A DNA stretch of 64,000 nt from CALMEH01 sp031409875 (GTDB taxonomy: Bacteria > Acidobacteriota > Blastocatellia > Pyrinomonadales > Pyrinomonadaceae), in the NCBI GenBank assembly GCA_031409875.1, contig JANNYB010000045.1, positions 23,492 through 87,491 on the forward strand, read 5' to 3'. Made by a program: the position numbers and the translations under genes. Shown in pieces: positions 7,000 through 13,708 of this stretch. Numbering within the stretch: position 1 is the stretch's first letter; every line of letters begins with the position of its first letter. The notes below the pieces were generated by a model. The model was not told the origin of the DNA and searched no databases. It was given only the letters and a program-made list of their open reading frames with translations.

Positions 7000-8457
7000 T
7001 CACTTCTGATGAATAGCCGTTGGGCGTTTGATAAATTCGCCGCGTTTTTCTTCCGTAATTTTGCCGTTATCGAACATTACGCGCCCGCGAATGATGGTTT
7101 GCGTTGACCAGCCTTTTGTCATAAAACCTTCAAACGGCGTATGATCTTGCGCGGACAATAATTCTTCGGCGCGAATTGGCTTTTCTAAATTCATATCAAC
7201 GATGGTTAAATCTGCGTCTGCGCCGATTGCGATGCAACCTTTGCGCGGAAATAATCCGAAATTTCGCGCCGGATTTGCTGAAACGAGTTCGGCAATTCTC
7301 GACAAAGAAACATTGCGTTTATGTGCGCCTTCGCTGAGCAAAATCGGATATAAAATCGAACTTCCGCCGAATCCGGGCAGAGATTCCCAAACGCCGTTTT
7401 GTTTGTGTTCTTCGCCGCAACAAGCGTGATCTGAAACAACTGTATCAACGTGTCCGCGCTTAATTCCTTCCCACAAAAATTCGCTGTGTTCGCGTGTCCG
7501 AATCGGCGGATTTACTTTACCTTTTAATCCAATTCCGCTTCGATCAAGTTCTTCGTGGTCGAGCGCGAGATGATGCAAAGTTGTTTCGAGTTTAATGTCG
7601 TGATTCGGATAAGTTCGGCGCACATCAATTCCGGCTTGAAGCGCATCACGCGAAGAAAGATGCAAAAGATTTATCGGGCAACCTGTCGCGTCAGCCAAAA
7701 TCGCGGCTTCGTGAACCGATAATTTCTCAGTCAAAGGCGGACGCGCTTCGGAATATGCTTTCAAGCCGGTCAAGCCTTGTTGTTTGACGCGTTCGATGAA
7801 AACGCGAATCAATTCGGGATTTTCGCAATGCAAACTCAGCGAAATTCGCGCTTTATCTTTATGTTTTTCAGCCAACGTCGAAATGCGCGTCATCAATTCG
7901 TATAAATGTCCCAAATCATAATTTTCCGCCATCGTATAATCTGAACCTTTGGTCGAATCGGCAGAAAGCGTCAAGGCTTTGTAGAACATATAAAATTTGA
8001 ACGAACCGACACCCGCATTTTCGACAAGCCAATCAATTTCATCGAGTTGCGGCGTTGTCATCGGCGCAATGTGATAAGCATAATCGGTGTAGAAATGACC
8101 TTTTGAAAGTTCTAAAACTTCGGGAAAAATGTCGCGGTAAAGTCCGGTTTTGTTCAAATAATGGTGTCCGGTGCGGAAATAACTGATGACCGTGCCGACT
8201 CCGCCAACCAGAGCCGTGCGCGATTCCGATTCTGCATCTTCCGAATGAGGACGATAAATCCCGACGTGATAATGCGAATCAACCGCAGCCGGAAAAACAT
8301 ATTTACCGTTTGCGTCAACAATTTCATCCGCCAAATTCGCATCAATTTCATCGCTGATTGACGCAATTTTGCCGTCTTTAATGCCAATTTCACATTTCAC
8401 TTCACCGTGAAACGGAAAAACAACCGTGCCATTTTTGATAATCGAATCAAATTTCAT
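7000..8457 (-). CDS. Dihydropyrimidinase/hydantoinase-like cyclic amidohydrolase
   Basis: 485 residues of the dihydroorotase/hydantoinase branch of the amidohydrolase superfamily. The N-terminal metal pair is VDSHYHVG (about 59-66), the carbamylated Lys is in GSFKFYM (about 154), further ligands are in LSLHCEN and INLLHLSS, and the catalytic Asp is in VVSDHACC. These enzymes open cyclic amides or imides such as hydantoin and dihydropyrimidines. It overlaps the upstream GNAT gene by 11 bases and follows gntR, forming a three-gene operon. The context with hyuA, hyuB and amidases supports a role in cyclic amide catabolism; the true substrate is unknown. Confidence 0.85.
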   Translation of the reverse strand: MKFDSIIKNGTVVFPFHGEVKCEIGIKDGKIASISDEIDANLADEIVDANGKYVFPAAVDSHYHVGIYRPHSEDAESESRTALVGGVGTVISYFRTGHHYLNKTGLYRDIFPEVLELSKGHFYTDYAYHIAPMTTPQLDEIDWLVENAGVGSFKFYMFYKALTLSADSTKGSDYTMAENYDLGHLYELMTRISTLAEKHKDKARISLSLHCENPELIRVFIERVKQQGLTGLKAYSEARPPLTEKLSVHEAAILADATGCPINLLHLSSRDALQAGIDVRRTYPNHDIKLETTLHHLALDHEELDRSGIGLKGKVNPPIRTREHSEFLWEGIKRGHVDTVVSDHACCGEEHKQNGVWESLPGFGGSSILYPILLSEGAHKRNVSLSRIAELVSANPARNFGLFPRKGCIAIGADADLTIVDMNLEKPIRAEELLSAQDHTPFEGFMTKGWSTQTIIRGRVMFDNGKITEEKRGEFIKRPTAIHQK

Positions 8458-8968
8458 ATTCTCTATTTAAAACCATAAACCGTTGATGCCAATAGGTTTC
8501 ATCTTTTTTGAAATAATTTTCTAGAAAGCCGTATTCAATAAAACCGAGTTTTTCGTAAAGCCTGTTAGCGTTTTTATTTGCGGCGACAACGCTCAAAACA
8601 ATCTGCTTGATTGCCGCATTTTCAAACGCTTTTTCGATTGTTTTTTGCAGTAGTTCAAAACCGATATTTCTGCCTGCATATTTCGAATCAACAAACATTT
8701 GGACAATCTCACCGCGATGCTCGGCTTTTGCTCGCAACTCTCTGGAAAACCCGCAAATACCGATTAAATTTTCATCGGCAAACGCACCGAACATAAAATT
8801 GTCAGCATTTTCTTCATCTAAAAAAAATTCAAATTTGAGTTTTTCAATCTTATCTTCTTCTTCAAAAGTCGAGCCGAAATTGTCGGGAAAAGTCTGCAAA
8901 CATTTCAGTCTGATATTTCGGTAAAGAATTGAATCTGCTGACTTTAACTTCCGAAAGATAATTAGCAT
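8447..8968 (-). CDS. GNAT-family N-acetyltransferase
   Basis: 173 residues with a full GNAT core: GAFADENLIGICGFSRE, the acetyl-CoA loop region FVDSKYAGRNIGFELLQK (about 110-127) and the C-terminal ANRLYEKLGFIEYGF. The start ATG has a good GGAGAAT ribosome site. It lies between gntR and the hydantoinase-like gene with a 6-base gap and an 11-base overlap, so it is part of that operon. It may acetylate an amine intermediate or act in detoxification; the acceptor is unknown. Confidence 0.85.
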   Translation of the reverse strand: MLIIFRKLKSADSILYRNIRLKCLQTFPDNFGSTFEEEDKIEKLKFEFFLDEENADNFMFGAFADENLIGICGFSRELRAKAEHRGEIVQMFVDSKYAGRNIGFELLQKTIEKAFENAAIKQIVLSVVAANKNANRLYEKLGFIEYGFLENYFKKDETYWHQRFMVLNREYEI

Positions 8969-8974
8969 ATTCTC

Positions 8975-9751
8975 CTATATTTTCGTTTTTCCTTTATTTT
9001 CGCGCACGAGTTTGACCGAATAGCCGTATAAATCGCTTCGATAAAGCGTGTGAACATATTCGACAGGTTTATTTTCGTTCGTATAAACCGTGCGTTCAAT
9101 GCTCAAAAGTGCCGTGCCAACGCGCACGTCCAAAAGTTTTGCGACATACGGATCGGCGAGTTCGGCGTGAATCTGCTGAAGCGCGTTGTCGAGATTTACG
9201 CCCAATTTCGTTTCCATCGTGTGCAGCAACGCACCGCTCGAAAGTTCCGCCATCGTTAAACTTGCACCGATATTTTCCGGCAAATAATTGATAATCAAAC
9301 CAAACGGCTTGTTTTCATTAAGACGTAATCTTTTCAGACGATAAATCGGCGTTCCCGTCTTTATTTCAAGATGTTCGGCTTCGTGCGCGTCGGCTTCAAC
9401 GCGGTTCATTTCCAACACTTTAACGGGCGTGTCCATTCCCATTTCAATCAGTTCATCGAGCGAGCCGGTCAGATGAATCGTTCCCGTAAAGCGTTTTTTA
9501 CGAGATTTTCGCGCCGCAATAATCGTGCCGCGCCCTTGTTTTCGCTCAATTAAACCGTCTTCGGAAAGTGCGTGCAAAGCCTGTCGGACAGTTATGCGCG
9601 ACACGCCGTATTCGATAATCAACTCGCTTTCCGTCGGCAATTTATCGCCCGCTTCAAATGTGCCGGAAGTGATTTTTTCGCGCAGAACATTTTCCAACTG
9701 GTAATAAAGCGGAATCCGCGAACTCGCAAATGTAATTTTCTGTTTAGCCAT
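8975..9751 (-). CDS. GntR-family transcriptional regulator (HutC/UTRA type)
   Basis: 258 residues. The N-terminal winged helix (about 12-78) has PLYYQLENVLREKI, GDKLPTESELIIEYGVSR and ITVRQALHALSEDGLI; the C-terminal UTRA ligand domain (about 95-245) contains GTPIYRLKRLRL and the closing RTVYTNENKPVEYVHTLYRS. HutC-type proteins are usually repressors released by a pathway metabolite. It is first in an operon with the GNAT and hydantoinase-like genes. It is the only regulator in the window of the kind expected to bind the repeated palindrome TTTGTTATA-N4-TATAACAAA, so it is the best candidate for controlling that regulon. No such site lies before gntR itself. Confidence 0.9.
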   Translation of the reverse strand: MAKQKITFASSRIPLYYQLENVLREKITSGTFEAGDKLPTESELIIEYGVSRITVRQALHALSEDGLIERKQGRGTIIAARKSRKKRFTGTIHLTGSLDELIEMGMDTPVKVLEMNRVEADAHEAEHLEIKTGTPIYRLKRLRLNENKPFGLIINYLPENIGASLTMAELSSGALLHTMETKLGVNLDNALQQIHAELADPYVAKLLDVRVGTALLSIERTVYTNENKPVEYVHTLYRSDLYGYSVKLVRENKGKTKI

Positions 9752-9763
9752 AGCTTTTTATAG

Positions 9764-9825
9764 TCCCAAGTCCCAAGTCCCAAGTCCCAAGTCAAGTCCG
9801 TCTTGGAACTTGAGACTTTGGGCTT
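9764..9825. repeat. Four tandem TCCCAAG heptamers plus partial inverse
   Basis: The heptamer TCCCAAG is repeated four times at 9764-9791 and is followed by a loose inverted echo (CTTGGAACTTGAGACTTTGGG, split by mismatches) ending at 9825. It lies between the cupin gene and gntR, i.e. just upstream of gntR. It belongs to the same word-repeat palindrome style as other intergenic repeats here. It might act as a terminator for the cupin transcript. Confidence 0.7.
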
Positions 9826-9835
9826 GAAATCTATT

Positions 9836-10780
9836 TTAATCGTGAGAATGTTCAATTTCCAACTCGTGCATTTTATCGTGAATGTGAACGCGGTCATTTT
9901 CCGAATCTGCCGTGTAATGTTCGCCGAATTCAAAATCGAAATGATTATGATCGTGCGAGTGCATCCATTTGTTGAGTTCCGGCTTTTGACGAATCAAACG
10001 CGCCGCCGCTCGATCAGCGTTTTCATCAGGATTTGAATAAGCGTTGTGATGAAAATGGTTATGCAATTCGCCATCGGTGCGCCCGAAACCTAAAATGCCG
10101 TGTTCGCTGTAAAATGCGCCGTGATTGACATACGCCGGTCGCCAAAAATATCCGCCCGTCGGCAGGTCGCCAAACTGCATCATCCACGAAGTTCCCCAAA
10201 CGTGATAGGCTTCTTCCGCGCAATCGTGATACGAAATATTGTCCTGTTGAAAGCCCGGTGTCATTGAATAAAGAAACGTCATCGCGTGGGTTTTTTCGTC
10301 AAAATGCAGCAATTTCAGCAAACAACCCGACGCGGTTTGCGGAAAAAGCGTCGGCACTTGCCACGGCATTTCGGCGTAAGTTCCCATCTGAATCAATCCG
10401 CTTCGTTCCGCGCCGTCAACGTCTTGGTCGGATTCTTCAAAATGCGGTTCGGTATCGTTATACATCACCAGCGCAAAACAACCTTTTTCGGTCGAAAACG
10501 CCGGCAGAGAAACGCCTCGCGGCACGAAAAAATATCCGCCTTTTTTCCAAATCGCGTCGCCGACTTTCATTTCGCCGTCCATGATAAAAATCTCAAGCTC
10601 CGAATAAGAAACCGACGGCGGTTGTTTATATCCAGCGTCCCATTGCACACTCATCGTGCAAGCTCCCGAATCTTCATCAATCGAAAGCATTTTGTAATTA
10701 TAGCCGTTCGGAATTCCTTTCAATTCCAATCGCTTAAATGAAACATCTCTGTCAACAAATGGTTCAATGTGTTTTCGCAT
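9836..10780 (-). CDS. Cupin-domain protein with histidine-rich tail
   Basis: 314 residues. Two beta-barrel-like parts are visible: residues about 40-110 (SYSELEIFIMDGEMKVGD, GGYFFVPRGV) match a cupin with Glu but few His ligands, and about 185-250 (HDCAEEAYHVWGTSWM, YFWRPAYVNHG) match a second cupin. The tail has many His (NHFHHNAY, MHSHDHNHF, HIHDKMHELEIEHSHD), suggesting metal binding or metal delivery. The start has a good GGGAGAA ribosome site. It lies upstream of gntR on the same strand. It could be a dioxygenase or isomerase of the nearby pathway; no reaction can be named. Confidence 0.65.
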   Translation of the reverse strand: MRKHIEPFVDRDVSFKRLELKGIPNGYNYKMLSIDEDSGACTMSVQWDAGYKQPPSVSYSELEIFIMDGEMKVGDAIWKKGGYFFVPRGVSLPAFSTEKGCFALVMYNDTEPHFEESDQDVDGAERSGLIQMGTYAEMPWQVPTLFPQTASGCLLKLLHFDEKTHAMTFLYSMTPGFQQDNISYHDCAEEAYHVWGTSWMMQFGDLPTGGYFWRPAYVNHGAFYSEHGILGFGRTDGELHNHFHHNAYSNPDENADRAAARLIRQKPELNKWMHSHDHNHFDFEFGEHYTADSENDRVHIHDKMHELEIEHSHD

Positions 10781-10790
10781 AAATTCTCCC

Positions 10791-10919
10791 GTTCAGAGTC
10801 CAAACTTTAGTTTGCCAACCACCAGCGAAGCGAAGTGGTTTTAGTTTTGTTAAAAAATTAAGTTCTTCCCGCTTTGCTTCGCTCGCTGGCGGTGGCACGC
10901 TGAAGCGTGGACTCTAAAC
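10791..10919. repeat. Cruciform element with two minor hairpins
   Basis: Outer ends GTTCAGAGTCCA and TGGACTCTAAAC pair. Just inside lie mini-hairpins AAAC-TTTA-GTTT and ACGC-TGAA-GCGT, and the core has CCAGCGAAGCG versus CGCTCGCTGG. The same plan, with different stem sequences, recurs at 18601, 26233, 37551, 42575, 48469 and 51568. The element separates the 89-residue gene from the cupin gene. Confidence 0.8.
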
Positions 10920-11188
10920 TAAAATACAACTTTAAATTCTCTGTCAGGTTTTGAAAAAAGTTCTTCTTTTTTGATAATTTTCTTGTTGTCGGCGTGCCAA
11001 TAAAAGCCCGTTGTCGTGATTCGATGATAAAACTCTTGAATCCAAACTTCGCGCTGTTCGGCAATTTCGATGTTCATTGCTTGGGCAATTTGCTCGTATC
11101 GCGCCTTTTGCTCCTCAATCTCTTGAGCAATCCATTGTTCGACTTCTTCGCTTCTTTGCGGTTTATTTTTTAGTATTTTTTTACTCAT
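10919..11188 (-). CDS. Hypothetical small helical protein
   Basis: 89 residues, rich in Glu, Gln and Lys, with a long predicted helix (RSEEVEQWIAQEIEEQKARY) followed by a mixed end (GFYWHADNKKIIKKEELFS). No known domain recognised. It is 24 bases downstream of another small gene (11212-11556). Its stop codon lies at the edge of the cruciform element, so the last few residues (FKVVF) may have been reshaped by that insertion. Function unknown. Confidence 0.5.
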   Translation of the reverse strand: MSKKILKNKPQRSEEVEQWIAQEIEEQKARYEQIAQAMNIEIAEQREVWIQEFYHRITTTGFYWHADNKKIIKKEELFSKPDREFKVVF

Positions 11189-11211
11189 ATTTTCACATTT
11201 TGATAAATGAC

Positions 11212-11556
11212 TTAATTCATTTTCTCCTCAGAAATGTCAACTTTTCTATTTCTGAAATCTTCAGGAATTTCTAATTCTCCCCAAGAATGACATTCGATTA
11301 TTAGCCGTCTATTTTCTATAAAAATCACAAATCCGCACTCAATTCCATCCGAATTTCCCATTAAAAGCGGATTTGAATAAACTACTCTTTTTTCCGACAA
11401 TTTAGGATGACCTATCTCAAAAAAATAACCACTACCCGTATATTCATAGCTAATAAATTTCGCCGACTTTATAATTTCATCAATTTCATTTTTTGATAAA
11501 GCATTTCCCAAAAGTAATTCCAATACTTCTTTTTCAAAATCTCTAAATAATTCCAT
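11212..11556 (-). CDS. Hypothetical protein
   Basis: 114 residues beginning MELFRDFEKEVLELLLGN, then a helix (SKNEIDEIIKSAK), strands (SYEYTGSGYFFEIGHP), and an immunity-protein-like sheet (GIECGFVIFIENRRLIIECHSWGE). The pattern of a small alpha/beta protein with a late His-Ser-Trp-Gly-Glu resembles generic immunity or SMI1-like small proteins, but I do not recognise a named family. It precedes the 89-residue gene on the same strand and follows the amidohydrolase. Confidence 0.55.
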   Translation of the reverse strand: MELFRDFEKEVLELLLGNALSKNEIDEIIKSAKFISYEYTGSGYFFEIGHPKLSEKRVVYSNPLLMGNSDGIECGFVIFIENRRLIIECHSWGELEIPEDFRNRKVDISEEKMN

Positions 11557-11589
11557 TTTGAAGAGCCAAACCTTTTATTTGATAAATTT

Positions 11590-12438
11590 CTAAACCCAAT
11601 CTTCCAATCCATAAACTCTGGCGGCATTTTCAACTAATAATTTGCGTTTCGGGATTTCGCGTAGTTCCAATTTATCCAATTCATCAATCGCTCGTTTGAA
11701 ACCGATAACGGGATAATCTGTCCCAAACATCACCTTGTCCTGCCCGCGAGAATTGATAAATTTCACTAAAGAAGCGTCCCAATATTTCGGCAAATGCGCG
11801 TCTGTGCCGATAAAAACATTCGGGTGTTTCCAAGCCATCGAAATCATCTGCTCCGTCCACGGATGACCGATGTGAATGCCGATAATTTTCAATTCAGGAA
11901 AATCAATCGCCACGCGGTCTAAAGTTATCGGCTCGGCAACCGTCCGCAAAAACCACTGCGCCGAATGCCCAACCTGAATCTGCACCGGAACGCCTAATTC
12001 CGCGCATTTCGCATAAAACGGATAATACATCCGGTCATCCGGCGGCGCACCAAACCAATGCGGATAAATATGCGCTCCGACAAATCCGAAATCACGCACG
12101 GCACGGTTTAATTTATCAATCCAAGTCATAATCCGCGATGGATTTAACCCGATAATTCCCTTAAATCTATCAGGATGCGCCGCGCAAACTTCGGCAATCT
12201 TTTCAAACGGCTTTTCAAAAAACAATTCCGACCCAACCGCCGCGCCCGTCGTTGCCACGAGCAAACCTTTATCAATTTTCCCAGCGTCCATCAAAGCCAA
12301 TTCTTCCTCAACAGTTACGCCCCGTTTCGTCATCTCCAAAATCCCGACCAAATCCCAAAATTGGTCGAGCTGCGCCGGATAATTTTCGGTAATTTCCTTC
12401 GTCCAAAGATTGACGACTATATCAATTGCTCGTGTCAT
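11590..12438 (-). CDS. Amidohydrolase-2 family TIM-barrel protein
   Basis: 282 residues of the amidohydrolase-2 (aminocarboxymuconate-semialdehyde-decarboxylase-like) family: FKGIIGLNP, GAHIYPHWFGAPPDD, GVPVQIQVGHS, IIGIHIGHPWTEQ and the final VMFGTDYPVIGF. The usual N-terminal His-x-His metal motif is replaced by AIDIVVNLW, so metal binding may be altered, although late His and Asp residues remain. It could hydrolyse or decarboxylate an acyl-CoA or cyclic intermediate of the surrounding pathway. The RAYT locus lies directly upstream. Confidence 0.75.
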   Translation of the reverse strand: MTRAIDIVVNLWTKEITENYPAQLDQFWDLVGILEMTKRGVTVEEELALMDAGKIDKGLLVATTGAAVGSELFFEKPFEKIAEVCAAHPDRFKGIIGLNPSRIMTWIDKLNRAVRDFGFVGAHIYPHWFGAPPDDRMYYPFYAKCAELGVPVQIQVGHSAQWFLRTVAEPITLDRVAIDFPELKIIGIHIGHPWTEQMISMAWKHPNVFIGTDAHLPKYWDASLVKFINSRGQDKVMFGTDYPVIGFKRAIDELDKLELREIPKRKLLVENAARVYGLEDWV

Positions 12439-12480
12439 TTAATAAAAATAAATTCCTTAATTTGCGCTGAAAGCGCATCA

Positions 12481-13105
12481 AGAAAGTAGCCAGTTGTGAA
12501 GGGCGTTTCGCCCGAAACATCTGGAAAAAGCGCGAAAAAAAATTTAGCTCTGAAAGAGCGACAGAAATCTTTTTCACCACAAATATTTCTCGTCATATTC
12601 AACGCCGCTTGCTTCCAACAATTCCAAATATTCTTCCTCAAAAGTTTTAGTCCGATGATGTTCGGCTTGATTCAAAATATACTTTTTCACGCCGTTAATG
12701 CTGTTCGGACTCACCGAAAACGCTCCGTAACCCGTTTGCCATTGGAAATTCTTCGTTAATTCTTTATGAACCCAACCCGAAGAATCAGCCTTCAATTCGC
12801 GCAAAAAATAATCAAGCCGATGTTTCGATTTCAAACTCACGAGCAAATGAACGTGGTCTGATATTCCGCCAATCGCCAACGGCACGGCTTCTAAACCTTT
12901 GACGATTCCGCCCAAATAAGCGTGAAATCTTTCCTGCCATTCGATTTTTATCAAAGGCAAGCGGTCTTTGGTTGAAAAGACGAGATGAACATTTAGGCAA
13001 ATATGGCTTGATGGCATTTTTCTTTCGCGTTTCCAACGCTTGTTGAATTTTGTTGCAATTTTCCAGATGTTCCGTGCTTTCGCACTCCACAACTGGCTAC
13101 TTTCT
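12481..13105. mobile_element. RAYT/IS200-like locus with 18-bp inverted ends
   Basis: Perfect 18-base inverted ends AGAAAGTAGCCAGTTGTG (12481-12498) and its complement (13088-13105) enclose the transposase gene and small hairpins. The hairpins next to the ends include GGGCG-TTT-CGCCC preceded by GAAG, GCTC-TGAAA-GAGC and GTGC-TTTC-GCAC; GCGC-TGAAA-GCGC lies just outside. Short hairpins with a GTAG/GAAG-type tetranucleotide beside them are typical of REP sequences recognised by REP-associated tyrosine transposases. The unit is 625 bp and sits between an amidohydrolase and a hypothetical gene. Confidence 0.8.
12574..13017 (-). CDS. REP-associated tyrosine transposase (RAYT, Y1/IS200-like)
   Basis: 147 residues from ATG 13017 (MPSSHICLNVHLVFSTKDR). 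It has the IS200-like start HICLNVHLVFSTK, the HUH-type metal motif ISDHVHLLVSL (about 64-74), and the C-terminal WQTGYGAFSVSPNSI with the catalytic Tyr probably in this GYGAFS region, then VKKYILNQAEHH. Y1 transposases cut and join single-stranded DNA next to hairpins. RAYTs are single-copy domesticated relatives that mobilise or process REP sequences. It is flanked by 18-base inverted ends and REP-like hairpins, in a genome region rich in REP palindromes. Confidence 0.88.
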   Translation of the reverse strand: MPSSHICLNVHLVFSTKDRLPLIKIEWQERFHAYLGGIVKGLEAVPLAIGGISDHVHLLVSLKSKHRLDYFLRELKADSSGWVHKELTKNFQWQTGYGAFSVSPNSINGVKKYILNQAEHHRTKTFEEEYLELLEASGVEYDEKYLW

Positions 13106-13162
13106 TTCGGTCGCTCCGCGACTAAAACTAATTGCAATTATTCTTGCAAGTTTTCAAACAAA

Positions 13163-13708
13163 TCAAGGTCTTTTCGGATGACAACTCCTTTTGCATTGTC
13201 TTTTTGAAAATGTAAATTTTTGAAATTCAATTAAAATAGTTGTTCCAGATGAAAACAAAATCTCGTGTCTAAAATAATCATTCTCAATTGCAGATACTTC
13301 GTCATAGCCCCAATCATTCAATGAATATCCTCCAAACAAAGGCGTTTCTGTCGGAAAATCAAATATCACTCTTTGAACTTGTTCATATTTTAATGAATAA
13401 ATTTCTTCAAAATATGCTTCTAAAACTTCTATCTGAACTTTTGTTTCGCTAAATTCATCAAGGCTAAAAGTCTCTTCTTTTTCATAATCCAAATCAATGC
13501 CTTCACCAACACTAAAAGTGATAACTCGCCCGTCGTGTAATCCATTCTTAAAGAAATTGAAATTTTCTTCTCCCAACCTTGCTCGAAGTTTTTCCAATTG
13601 TTGTTCATACTCTTTAAATCTGCGTTTGGTTTCTTCGTGCGCCCATTGCCGAATTTTCTCGTCTTTGCTGTTCCAGCCAGCCCATAATTCTCTTGTGATA
13701 TATTTCAT
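13163..13708 (-). CDS. Hypothetical protein, DUF4085-like
   Basis: 181 residues beginning MKYITRELWAGWNSKDEK, followed by a charged helix (HEETKRRFKEYEQQLEKL), LHDGRVI and a sheet domain with DFPTETPLFGGYSLNDWGYDEV. The start and the 'LHDG/HDA' helix-turn resemble DUF4085-type proteins; the last residues (KRQCKRSCHPKRP) look out of character, so the C-terminus may be frameshifted. The start overlaps the acyl-CoA ligase stop by four bases, so it is probably cotranscribed with it. Function unknown. Confidence 0.55.
   Translation of the reverse strand: MKYITRELWAGWNSKDEKIRQWAHEETKRRFKEYEQQLEKLRARLGEENFNFFKNGLHDGRVITFSVGEGIDLDYEKEETFSLDEFSETKVQIEVLEAYFEEIYSLKYEQVQRVIFDFPTETPLFGGYSLNDWGYDEVSAIENDYFRHEILFSSGTTILIEFQKFTFSKRQCKRSCHPKRP

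Noticed and set aside
9764..9793. Tandem TCCCAAG heptamers as a CRISPR-like array
   Set aside because: The units are 7 bases with no spacers; it is a simple tandem repeat in a word palindrome.
13018..13137. Longer N-terminus for the RAYT transposase
   Set aside because: The extra residues are encoded by the inverted end and hairpins of the element; IS200-like proteins begin close to the HICLNVHLV block.
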